Assembly (NCBI RefSeq): GCF_023218175.1
Contig: NZ_JALPTH010000001.1
Coordinates: forward strand, 360,462 to 424,461
Direction of reading: 5' to 3'
DNA from: Streptomyces lichenis
GTDB taxonomy: Bacteria > Actinomycetota > Actinomycetes > Streptomycetales > Streptomycetaceae
DNA length: 64,000 nucleotides
In this document: positions 27,701-33,584 of the stretch, piece by piece
How the letters are laid out: every line of letters begins with the position of its first letter
Numbering within the stretch: the first letter of the stretch is position 1
Made by a program: the position numbers and the translations under genes
Notes under the pieces: generated by a model
Databases searched by the model: none
What the model saw: the letters and a program-made list of their open reading frames with translations, nothing else
Told to the model about the DNA's origin: nothing

Positions 27701-27990
27701 CCGCAGGACTCGCCGCGGCGGGTTGCGCGGTCGTCGCCGGCGCAGCTGCCGGTGCCGGTGCCAAGTGGTACTGGAACCGTAAGGCATCCGTCGGCTCCAT
27801 CGCCCGCGCAGGTGTGGCCGGGGCCACCGGCATCGGTCCCTTCGGCTCCGTCTGGGGCGCCATCGGCCGCTGGGGCGTGAAGAGGGCCGTCACCCGATGG
27901 GCCGTCAAGCGCTACCCTGCGCGCGGGAACCATCGCGCGGTCTACCGAAGCCACCGCAAGAAGTCATCGTGGTGGTCGTGGCGACGGTGA
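21706..27990 (+). CDS. Rhs/YD-repeat polymorphic toxin-like secreted protein
   Basis: 2094 residues. A signal peptide (LRCIAGSLALALSVTLLDGTVAMA) precedes an N-terminal region, a DNRLRE-type domain at about 330-505 (VFDTYVQQG... KLSLWNIHSANY... WINANVTTMVQEWASA... PPKLVVTYNYRP) and Fn3-like segments. From about residue 840 come a GSVNLLTGDYTL start and more than a dozen YD repeats (YDAAGRVTGL, YDRFGNTVREL, YDNAGRPTKI, YDTTGRLTTV). The Rhs core ends at about 1925-1965 with LMGVRLYNASTGRFLSLDPV...PVNEYDLDGKW. The last 128 residues are the variable tip: KRWVKRHRVGIAATAAGIGCGLFTAGLAAAGC (membrane-active?) and a very basic, Trp-ending tail. The ATG has a GAGGGA ribosome-binding site. The YD-repeat shell probably encloses the tip until delivery. 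Confidence 0.93.
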   Translation: MTIHIPAPEERGRPWSRGNLRCIAGSLALALSVTLLDGTVAMATPGRAPAAPEKPAVTQAADIPSARVASRLSGKRVEALSERTETSTTWVNKDGSLTTELTAGPVRFRDDATGDWRDVDLSLVGVADGGVEPKAHPRGLRLAGKTGTPATSLKAAQSAKATDLVTLGEGDEQITLQWKGGLPAPKLEGTRAEYVNAVPGADVVVEATRTGYEQFVEIKQKPAADGYTYTLPLKAKGLKVEQQSDGSVLFTDKKNKKTAVMPAPVMWDAALDPASGQHARQAKVGMKVVKTKGGVDLVLTPDPEFLADPATKYPVTVDPSTSSLSNVFDTYVQQGTTVDWSTDVELDLGNPGTKNADGTFRTARSFISWNTAPIADALVTDAKLSLWNIHSANYTGSSCPTQPWEVWSTGAASTSSRWTAQPAWTAKKATSSETRGNPSCSAQPDGWINANVTTMVQEWASAKAAKSHMGLRASDENVTSQWKIVNSANAASNPPKLVVTYNYRPRTGTKQEAGPPFFSYNGAYVVNTATPTLRDTFVDPNGDKVNGTFQIFDSATNAQVGNVIVSPWVNSGQVASVTVPAGVLTNGKTYKFRTSPYDGAHYNVGWSEWKTFTVDTTSPIAPTSITSTDYPSTSWVKGAGQPGTFTVTPSGTDHNWLEWSLDGVTWSKVATAGSTAVKEISLSPPKDGTHTLQVRQVDKADNKSEPIEYTFHAGPGGFVQPADGERTARRLPLVAEADGSKYNAVAFSWRRSEADPWTRIPAGDVTSGGTALTAWPVAMTGGKNSPLVWNATDTVDPDGTVQIKADFTGPNSAGGSTQPLSVVVDRNASGAATDEIGPGSVNLLTGDYTLSAGDASAFGLSVSRTASSRTPDKGAKQEGQAAIFGKEWVSGTVAEATQSDYSHMRRISDTAVAVVESEGEETSFTANAAKTGWIAETGSEDLTLTGSVSGSFTLTDTEGTVTQFAKPDAASTTWQVSSTLLDGLSHTTTTVVSETVTVDGKKLARPKRVIAPTSGASAATCTATPSTRGCRSLEFVYAASTTATAVALGDFAGQVKEIRLWSTEPGAAAATSKAVQTYAYDASGRMRQAWNPQISPALKSEYSYDAAGRVTGLTSAGELPWTFTYGKAGDAATAGDGMLLKASRSALQPGTKDVESGTASTSLVYDVPLTGTAAPYKMGAADVKAWGQLDTPTDATAVFPADSVPAANAGSALTAGSYTRATITYMGVSGRSVNSAAPGGRISTTEYDRFGNTVRELSAGNREVALGSSAADDAVQAELGIAQLPTAERADLLATKSVYNETGTRELEEVGPLRRIDLTADLKSGTTTLVSAGTSVTGRSRTVNEYDAGRPTDGTAKVKDQITKVTSGAQVREHPTVLGEARLTQTVYDWAKGLPTQTVKDPGGLAITETTEYDDQGRITKQRLPGATGTDAATRVTTYWSATGTGTCQGRPEWADLVCSTGPAGAITGGGSNPTQLPTTTTEYSWWGGPAKVAETVNSVTRTTTTTYDNAGRPTKIAITGGLGQAVPEATTEYDPATGRAVKTVSPTGGTITKVFDKLGRQMSYTDADGGITTTEYDLLDRPVKVTDNAPSTVTYAYDTAVEPRGLATKTTDSIAGVFQATYDADGSVASEKLPGGYTLTTTEDTTGATLNRSYQRDSDGTLVYADTVTESIHGQVTSHAGWSDQTYRYDTTGRLTTVEDTADTVCTRRAYTFDARTNRKSLTTTAAAPGLDCTTTGGTTTSHTYDSADRLVDAGYVYDAFGRTTSVPGNGTLGYYANDLAYQQTANGQRQTWQLDAAQRFRSWKTETGSGSTWTQTGSKLNHYDGDGDNPRWITEDTATGTLTRNVESATGDLAATTSKTGDTVLQLTTIHGDVALQLPLDTGKAPVVLDNDEYGNPRTGQAATRYNWLGAKQRSTETLTGLTLMGVRLYNASTGRFLSLDPVYGGGANAYAYPGDPVNEYDLDGKWWSWKKAKRWVKRHRVGIAATAAGIGCGLFTAGLAAAGCAVVAGAAAGAGAKWYWNRKASVGSIARAGVAGATGIGPFGSVWGAIGRWGVKRAVTRWAVKRYPARGNHRAVYRSHRKKSSWWSWRR

Positions 27991-28004
27991 TCTAGCCTCC
28001 CCCC

Positions 28005-28042
28005 GATCCGGTTCCCTTGGGTCCCACCAAGGGAACCGGATC
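28005..28042. terminator. Perfect hairpin between the Rhs gene and its small downstream gene
   Basis: 16-bp perfect inverted repeat (GATCCGGTTCCCTTGG at 28005-28020 and its complement at 28027-28042) with a 6-base loop, 14 bases after the Rhs stop. No U-tract follows. It may end the toxin transcript, or protect its 3' end while letting some transcription into the next gene. Confidence 0.8.
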
Positions 28043-28070
28043 GACCATGAGCAAAGAATGTGGAGTTGAA

Positions 28071-28256
28071 ATGAGAGAATCTCGAAAGAATTCAGTGGCG
28101 TTCTTCCTTCTGGGTGTGCTCGCTTTCCTGACGGGAGCCGTCTTCTGGATCGCGTCGGGGAGAGCTTCAGCGACGGTGACTTTCGTCTGCTCATCCGTTG
28201 TGTTCGCCGGAGCGTGGTTCTTTGAGCGAACCACGAAGCGGAGCGAAGAAGGCTGA
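28071..28256 (+). CDS. Small two-helix membrane protein, putative immunity to the Rhs tip
   Basis: 61 residues from the ATG at 28071, which has GGAG 5 bases upstream; an in-frame ATG at 28047 sits right after the hairpin and is less likely. Two membrane helices: VAFFLLGVLAFLTGAVFWIA and VTFVCSSVVFAGAWFF, with a basic N-terminus and charged C-terminal tail (ERTTKRSEEG). Immediate position after an Rhs gene whose tip also has a membrane-like helix fits an immunity protein guarding the inner membrane. This is inference from position and topology only. AT-richer codons than the neighbours. Confidence 0.65.
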   Translation: MRESRKNSVAFFLLGVLAFLTGAVFWIASGRASATVTFVCSSVVFAGAWFFERTTKRSEEG

Positions 28257-28328
28257 GGATCAACATTCGTATACGGCGGAACCGAAGCTGATGCGACTCG
28301 ATCGCTGACGGCTCAAGACCGCGACTGC

Positions 28329-28359
28329 GGGCCCGGCTTACGACCAGTAGGCCGGGCCC
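28329..28359. terminator. Hairpin after the putative immunity gene
   Basis: 9-bp perfect inverted repeat (GGGCCCGGC at 28329-28337, GCCGGGCCC at 28351-28359), 13-base loop, about 70 bases beyond the stop of the small membrane gene. Likely its terminator. Confidence 0.7.
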
Positions 28360-28887
28360 ACACATGGGTACTTCACGCGATGTCCTTACTACCGCTACTT
28401 GCTGGCTTGGCTCCAGCTTCATGGCCGTCGCCATAACAGGCCCAAGAGCGCAAGGCGAGTCATCCGGTCGCTACGCGATGCCTCCTCCATGACGAGGATC
28501 TGGCAGATGACCTGGACGCCGTTCCCAGCGCTGGAGCCGGGTCCGTGGGGATCGCCGGAGCGAAGCGTCAGCGAGCGCCGTGGCGACTCCCGCGTCGCCA
28601 ATGCTCGGCGGGCTCAGGCCGGGCGGGGCTCAGGCAGCTGAACGGCTGGGGGCCGGCATCACGCCCGCGTCCACCCTCGTCCGTCGAACCCTACGGCGTG
28701 ATCGACGCGAGCCGAGACAACCAGTAGCTTCAAACCAAGGTTCGAACGGCGGGGTTGCGAGAGGAGACAGCATCGAGCGGATACCGGCGTATCCACCCCG
28801 GTACTCCTGCGGGAAAGGCATCGTTAGGCAGCACACCGCGGTCGCCTGTCGTCGGGGCGCCACGGGGACGAGAGCGGGAGGGGAGCG
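28360..28887. other. Gap upstream of the DUF5131 gene
   Basis: About 530 bases with mixed base composition and only short open frames on either strand, none with convincing coding character. It should hold the promoter of the DUF5131 gene. Confidence 0.4.
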
Positions 28888-29655
28888 GTGAGCGACCGCA
28901 GTTCGATTGAATGGACCGAAGCGACCTGGAATCCGACCACGGGGTGCGACCGGGTGTCGGCGGGGTGCGACAACTGCTACGCCCTGGTCCTGGCCAAGCG
29001 CCTGAAGGCGATGGGGTCGGCGAAGTACCAGAACGATGGTGATGGCCGCACGTCCGGCCCCGGGTTCGCCCTGACGGTGCATCCGCAGGCGCTGACCGTA
29101 CCGCTGAAGTGGGCCACCCCGCGGACGGTCTTCGTCAACTCCATGAGCGACCTGTTCCACGCCCGCGTCCCACTGGACTACGTGCGGCGCGTCTTCGAGG
29201 TGATGGCCTCCACCCCGCAGCACACCTACCAGGTACTGACCAAGCGGGCCCGCCGAGTGCGGCAGGTCGCCGACCGGCTGGACTGGCCGGAGAACCTGTG
29301 GATGGGCGTGTCCGTGGAAAGCGCCAAGGAGCTGCCACGGGTGGAGGACCTGCGGCTTGTCCCGGCCGCCGTACGGTTCTTGTCCTGCGAGCCGCTCCTC
29401 GGACCGCTTCCCGATCTGGACGTGACCGGGATCGACTGGGTGATCGTCGGAGGCGAGTCCGGCACCGGTGCCCGTCCCATGGACCTCGGATGGGCGGGCG
29501 ACATCGTCGCAACGTGCCGGGCCTCCGGCACGGCCGTGTTCGTCAAGCAGTTGGGATCGTGCTGGAACAAGGCGCACCACAAGGACATCGGCCGGTTCCC
29601 GGAGTCCCTGCGGGTGCGGGAGTACCCCCGGACGACGCCCCGGGTCCCCGCCTGA
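28888..29655 (+). CDS. Phage Gp37/Gp68-like three-Cys protein (DUF5131)
   Basis: 255 residues, GTG start with GGGGAGCG upstream. The opening SSIEWTEATWNPTTGCDRVSAGCDNCYA is the family hallmark; the three cysteines (20, 27, 30) are arranged like a radical-SAM cluster. Further blocks: TVFVNSMSDLFH, YQVLTKRARRV, NLWMGVSVE, LSCEPLLGPLPDLD, GIDWVIVGGESGTGARPM, and FVKQLGS. It occurs in phages and islands, commonly beside a three-Cys-motif partner protein, as here (convergent, 101 bases apart). The family has the look of a radical-SAM-fold enzyme; the reaction is not known to me. Confidence 0.9.
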   Translation: MSDRSSIEWTEATWNPTTGCDRVSAGCDNCYALVLAKRLKAMGSAKYQNDGDGRTSGPGFALTVHPQALTVPLKWATPRTVFVNSMSDLFHARVPLDYVRRVFEVMASTPQHTYQVLTKRARRVRQVADRLDWPENLWMGVSVESAKELPRVEDLRLVPAAVRFLSCEPLLGPLPDLDVTGIDWVIVGGESGTGARPMDLGWAGDIVATCRASGTAVFVKQLGSCWNKAHHKDIGRFPESLRVREYPRTTPRVPA

Positions 29656-29756
29656 TCGCGCGAGGTCACTCGCAGCGGCCCCGGCCTCGATCATCACCAG
29701 AGGACAGGGGCCGTTGCGTTCCGACGTGATCGGGCTCTGCGGCCAACGGCGGTGCG

Positions 29757-30878
29757 TCAGGACCGCACGGGCGCCGGCAGGCCGACCACGCTCTTGGTCG
29801 TCAGCTTCCCTGGTGACTGGACGACCAGGGAGCCTTCCTGGCGCATCAGCCGAGCGGCTCTGAGAGCGTGCGTGGGCATCCAGCGGCTGGTCTCGGTCAG
29901 CAGCCACCGCCCAACGGTCTCCACGGAGACGTCCCCTTGCCAGAGCAGCTGGGTGACGAGCTCCACGAGCTCCGGATCAATGGCCTCCTCCATCTGGAAC
30001 AGGTCGATCTGTCCGGCGACTGCGCTTCCGCGATTGCGCGGGTCGCGGAAGCTCTCACCATCGCGGTCGTCGACCTTCCACATCGCTTCCTTCATCGCCT
30101 TCAGTCCAGCAGGACTTCCGGTACCGAAGACCAGGTAGAGCGGCTGCCCTGTGCGCGGCACCAGCTGGAATTGCAGCTGGTAGCCGAACCCCGCCCGCTT
30201 CAAGGCGTTGCGGTAGATACCCAGCCATGCCCGCCACCGTTCGTCGGGCCGGGCCTCGTCGGCGGCCGGCCGCCAGAATCCGCGGCCGCCGAAGACGGTG
30301 TCGAGGATGTCCGCGTTCAGCTCCTCCCGGCGGCTGAACCAGTTCGGGCCGAAGGTCGTGATGACCTCGCTGGACCGGTTGTGCGCGATACGGCCCATGA
30401 CCTCCAGCGGCACGTTCACACTGCCCCAGCTGTCGAAAATCCCCAGGATCGGGTTGCCCCACGCGCCCAGCCCGGTGAGGATCGGCAGGCTGTCCTTCCC
30501 GGCCTCACCGCGCCGGACCTCCACCCGCACCGGCAGATCGGCCAAGGGACCGAACACCGCGACCAGCTCGGACACCAGGTGCTCGTAGCGCGCCGGGTCG
30601 CGCTCAATGAACACCAGATGCACCCGGTTTCGGCTCAGGTGCATGCGCTCCACCGCGTCGTGGTGGAGCAACCGGTCCAGGATGAACACGGGTGAGCCCG
30701 GCTCCCCACCCTCGTACCGGCCGGGCCCGGCGAACGCGTCCAGCAACGTCACCCGTGGGAAGGCGAACCCGGTGCGCTGCGAGGTCTGCAGCAAGATCGG
30801 CCACCAGGCGTCCAAGTACCGCTGGTACAGCCTGTGCTTGGCTGCCGTTGCTGGCTCCAGCTTCCACAGCACCCCCAT
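29757..30878 (-). CDS. Three-Cys-motif partner protein TcmP
   Basis: 373 residues. The N-terminal half carries TAAKHRLYQRYLDAWWPILLQ, then VTLLDAFAGPGRYEGGEPGSP, a glycine-rich loop like the SAM-binding motif of methyltransferases, and VHLVFIERDPARYEHL, where the acidic residue would bind the cofactor. The middle has GIFDSWGSVNVPLEVMGRIA and EVITTFGPNWFSRRE. The last 110 residues look like a winged-helix (LVTQLLWQGDVSVETVGRWLL). The family takes its name from its pairing with the DUF5131 protein, present just to the left and convergent. A GGGGAGGG ribosome-binding site precedes the ATG. Possibly an RNA/DNA-modifying or defence module; no experiment known to me. Confidence 0.88.
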   Translation of the reverse strand: MGVLWKLEPATAAKHRLYQRYLDAWWPILLQTSQRTGFAFPRVTLLDAFAGPGRYEGGEPGSPVFILDRLLHHDAVERMHLSRNRVHLVFIERDPARYEHLVSELVAVFGPLADLPVRVEVRRGEAGKDSLPILTGLGAWGNPILGIFDSWGSVNVPLEVMGRIAHNRSSEVITTFGPNWFSRREELNADILDTVFGGRGFWRPAADEARPDERWRAWLGIYRNALKRAGFGYQLQFQLVPRTGQPLYLVFGTGSPAGLKAMKEAMWKVDDRDGESFRDPRNRGSAVAGQIDLFQMEEAIDPELVELVTQLLWQGDVSVETVGRWLLTETSRWMPTHALRAARLMRQEGSLVVQSPGKLTTKSVVGLPAPVRS

Positions 30879-31089
30879 GCCGCCCTCCCCGTTCCACTCG
30901 ATCCGCCAATGGCGTGATTGTCCGATAACGCGCTGTGATGCGGAAGAGGGCGGTGAGAGGCCGATCCACGGGATCTCCGAGGGTGCACAAAGGGGTGACT
31001 CCGCGGCAGGTGGCGCCGCTGCCTGAACAGTCCGTCCCTACGGTATGGCGCGTGATCACCGACGTCGTACCTGAAGGAGATCGGCGACC

Positions 31090-31499
31090 ATGACCGAGAC
31101 CAGTCCGGACGGCGATTCTTCCTCGCCCACGGTGCCGCTTTGGGAATTGCAGGAGACGGCCGCGGTCGGCAATCCGGTGGGTGTCATCGGAACGCTGCTG
31201 GCGGCCTTCCATTTCGCGTACCTGTTCGCCAGGTCCTGGCTCGCCACTGCTCCTGGAGCAGGCTCCTCGCTCTCGCCCCGGCGATGCTCCTGGCCGTACG
31301 GGGCCCCGTTCGCCGGCTGGGAGCCCTTCCCGGCGTACGACGACGGGGTGCCGGCCCGGGTACGGCTGGACGTGGTGGGCGGCGAGCAGCCACTGGACCG
31401 CCCGGTAGCCGGGTGGACACCCCCCCCGGGGCGGCCGGCTGGCGCCGCGGCGCCGCTCCACCGGACGCGGACGCCCACGGAGACGGTTCTCAGTCACAG
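31090..31499 (+). pseudogene. 5' part of an unknown gene, joined to a recombinase remnant
   Basis: ATG at 31090 has a good AGGAG about 10 bases upstream. The first 130 codons (TETSPDGDSSSPTVPLWELQETAAVG... YLFARSWLAT... FAGWEPFPAYDDGVPARVRLDVVGGEQ) look like a soluble protein of unknown family. Its frame continues to 31719, but from about 31500 another frame clearly carries integrase sequence, so the original 3' end has been lost to a recombination event. Confidence 0.4.
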
Positions 31500-32103
31500 A
31501 GCGGCCTCGTTCTGCGGGCCTTCCTGGCTTCCATCGCTCTCGCGGCCATGCGTCCGGAAGAAGCCCTGGCGCTGCGCGTTCGAGACATGGAAATCACAGA
31601 AGACGGCGCCAGTTGGCTTCCGGTCCACCCTCAGGCACAAGAGCGCCGCGAGAAGGATTCGGACCACGCGGGCGTCGTACGGCGTGTTCCCGTCTGCCGC
31701 GAGTTGGCGGCGATCTTGAAGGAGGAAGCCATCCGGCGCGATCTCCACCCGGAAGACGCGATGTTCGTTCTCGACGATGGACGACTGCTGACCGCCGAGG
31801 TCTACCGGAAGGTCTGGCGGCAAGGTTTTGCAGGCGCATGAAATCGACTCGCCGCTCGGTAGGCACGTCTCGGCTCTCCGTGACGCACGCATCGCGGAGT
31901 GGCTGAAGAACAGCGACGAAACGGTGGGGCACATCCTTGCGGTGGCCGAATGTGCCGGAATGAGCGCTCCCCGCCTCGCCGAATGCTTCGCGTGCTGCCT
32001 CCGCAAGCCGACACGGGACGAAATTCCGTGGGGTCGACTCGAAGCTGAATTGACCCTTGCAGTCCTGCCGAGCCAGCCGACTTCGACTGCGCGGCGTCCG
32101 TAG
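31500..32103 (+). pseudogene. Remnant of a tyrosine recombinase (C-terminal half, frameshifted)
   Basis: Frame 1 reads GLVLRAFLASIALAAMRPEEALALRVRDMEI, a variant of the AGLRPEEALALRxxD block of Streptomyces integrases (the catalytic Arg is still in MRPEE), then VCRELAAILKEEAIRRDLHPEDAMFV and YRKVW. At about 31815-31830 the match moves to the next frame: EIDSPLGRHVSALRDARIAEWLKN, GHILAVAECAGMSAPRLAECFACC, the position of the usual AEWAGNSVPVLLxxYAxC end. The N-terminal half is missing, the catalytic HxxR appears changed and the final Tyr is not evident. Non-functional. Confidence 0.72.
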
Positions 32104-32224
32104 CGGGACACCGGGTCGCGGTCTGTCCGCGCTTCTTCCCTGCCTCACGACAGGCAACGGCTGGGCGGACCAATGGTTTCCGCCCAGCCTGGCTCGCCTC
32201 TCCCGTCCCTCACAGAGAACCCAG

Positions 32225-32527
32225 ATGCCTGCACGACCCTTGCCTTCCCCCACTGCTTCCTCCGCGGCGGTACGCACGGCCGTCCTGACCGTGAAGGATG
32301 CCGCCGATTACCTCGGCCTCTCACCCCACACCCTCTATGTCTGGCGCCACCGCCGGCAGGGACCGCCGAGCTTCCGCATGGGCCCTCGCGGTCGCGTCAT
32401 GTACCGAGTGGAAGCCCTCGACGCCTGGGTCCGAGAACAGGAGCAGGCCGACTCCCGCTCCAACCCCGCCCTCAACCCACTCAGCGTCCCGCCCGCAGGA
32501 GCGTTCCGCCCGCTTACCACCGCCTGA
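32225..32527 (+). CDS. xis: Excisionase-type helix-turn-helix protein
   Basis: 100 residues, ATG at 32225. The core is an HTH_17/MerR-like excisionase domain: LTVKDAADYLGLSPHTLYVWRHRRQGPPSFRMGPRGRVMYRVEALDAWVREQEQ. In Streptomyces integrative elements such a gene (Xis, RDF) precedes the integrase and directs excision. It ends 57 bases before the integrase and is probably co-transcribed with it. Since the integrase is truncated, this excisionase would need another recombinase. Confidence 0.88.
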   Translation: MPARPLPSPTASSAAVRTAVLTVKDAADYLGLSPHTLYVWRHRRQGPPSFRMGPRGRVMYRVEALDAWVREQEQADSRSNPALNPLSVPPAGAFRPLTTA

Positions 32528-32583
32528 CACAGCCTCCTGCGCCGTAGAACGCCGCCGTCACCCTCATCACAAAGGAGTTCCAC

Positions 32584-33426
32584 CTGGCCGGCTACATAGA
32601 AGACCGATGGCTGAAGAAGCGCCCGAACCCGAAAACCGGCAAACGCGACCGCACCGACATGTACGGCAAGTGCACCCGCTACCGAGTCAAGGGCATCCCC
32701 GGCGTCAAGGACCGTTCCTTCGATGCACTCCAGGACGCCAAGACCTGGCTCGCCCAGGCCCAGACCGATGCACGTCGAGGCGAGTTCGTCGATCCCCGGG
32801 ACGGGGCCATCTCCCTCCCCCAAGGGGAAGCGCTCGGACTCTCAGCGGACGATATCGACTTCGAGAAGGAAGTCGTCCACGTCCGGCGGCAGATCAAGAT
32901 GGTGCGAGCGAAACTGTGCTTCGCGCTTCCGAAGGGCCGCAAGGTGCGGGACGTGCCGCTGCCAGCCAGCGTGGCCCGGGCAATCCGGCAGCACATGGAG
33001 CAGTTCGCGCCGATCCCGGTCACGCTGCCCTGGGACGACCCGACTCCGGCCGAAACGCCGGTGGAGGCCAAACACCGACGGCCGAGGACCTACAGCCTCC
33101 TGGCGACGGGACGCGAGCGGAAGGCCATCAACCGGAACTACTTCAACTCCTACGTGTGGAAGCCCGCATTGGCCACGGCGGGTGTGATCGCCGCGCTGGA
33201 CGAGGGAGCCGATGGTGCTCGCGTGTGGGAGCCGTCCCGGGAGCACGGCTTCCACGCCCTGCGCCACTTCTTCGCCTCCGAGGAACTGGAGGCTGGCGAA
33301 TCGGTCGTCTCCCTGGCACGCTGGCTGGGGCACTCGGACCCTGGGTTCACGCTGCGGAAGTACTCCCACTTCCTGCCCCGCGCCGGCGCACGAGGTAGCG
33401 CCGCCATCGACGTGATCTTCGCGTAG
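32584..33426 (+). CDS. int: Tyrosine integrase with internal in-frame deletion
   Basis: 280 residues, apparently from a CTG start (AAAGGAG 6 bases upstream, then CTG GCC GGC TAC). The N-terminus LAGYIEDRWLKKRPNPKTGK...RYRVKGIPGVKDRSFDALQDAKTWLAQ is the AP2-like arm-binding domain. At about residue 75, DPRDGAISL runs straight into PQGEALGLSADDIDF: the core-binding domain and the start of the catalytic domain, including the first catalytic Arg (GLRxGEALGL, here LPQGEALGL), are missing, about 100-130 residues. The rest is intact: HALRH (His224, Arg227), LGHSD (His250), Tyr260 in RKYSHF. The reading frame is kept but the enzyme should be inactive. Next to attR, as expected. Confidence 0.85.
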   Translation: MAGYIEDRWLKKRPNPKTGKRDRTDMYGKCTRYRVKGIPGVKDRSFDALQDAKTWLAQAQTDARRGEFVDPRDGAISLPQGEALGLSADDIDFEKEVVHVRRQIKMVRAKLCFALPKGRKVRDVPLPASVARAIRQHMEQFAPIPVTLPWDDPTPAETPVEAKHRRPRTYSLLATGRERKAINRNYFNSYVWKPALATAGVIAALDEGADGARVWEPSREHGFHALRHFFASEELEAGESVVSLARWLGHSDPGFTLRKYSHFLPRAGARGSAAIDVIFA

Positions 33427-33498
33427 CCACGATCGGTCCGCTGGGCCCGTGGAGTGGCTCGTAGCCCGCCGCAGGCCCAAAGTCCCGGAGAAGTCCCA

Positions 33499-33584
33499 GA
33501 CATGCCGCCGCACCCCGCCCTCACCCACCGAGCAGCAGGTCAGACGGGGCGCGGCGACACCCAGGTCTCAGATGTCGCGGAAGA
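33499..33584. repeat. attR: right copy of the island's direct repeat
   Basis: Partner of 17773-17858 (86 bases, three mismatches). It supplies the final five codons and stop of the HTH-MurA-like gene, so the gene stays complete after insertion. The integrase gene ends 72 bases to its left. Confidence 0.9.

Larger units (their letters stand above)
17773..33584. mobile_element. Integrated genomic island in the 3' end of the HTH-MurA-like gene
   Basis: About 15.8 kb bounded by 86-bp direct repeats, with excisionase and tyrosine integrase genes next to the right repeat, as in Streptomyces integrative elements. The site is a protein-coding gene rather than a tRNA: the right repeat supplies the gene's last codons, changing only one codon synonymously (CGG in attL, CGC in attR, both Arg). 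Cargo is a HIRAN-like gene, small membrane genes, an Rhs toxin, DUF5131/TcmP and recombinase relics. Several genes are broken. No replication initiator or FtsK/TraB-type transfer gene was seen, so this is probably a decayed or helper-dependent element. Confidence 0.88.

Noticed and set aside
23599..27954. Long open frame opposite the Rhs gene (1451 codons)
   Set aside because: Gly/Val/Arg-rich compositional shadow of a high-GC gene; no domain and no ribosome-binding site. The same holds for long frames opposite acnA (35535-38522), GH92 (38481-42545) and recQ (61212-63698).
28399..28891. Short frames between the immunity and DUF5131 genes
   Set aside because: Composition and lack of start signals do not support coding.
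17773..33584. Island as a complete AICE or conjugative element
   Set aside because: I looked for a replication initiator, FtsK/TraB translocase and Spd/Kil genes and found none; the integrase is truncated.
33499..33584. tRNA gene as the attachment site
   Set aside because: No cloverleaf or CCA-type end; the repeat is the 3' end of a protein gene and its hairpin.
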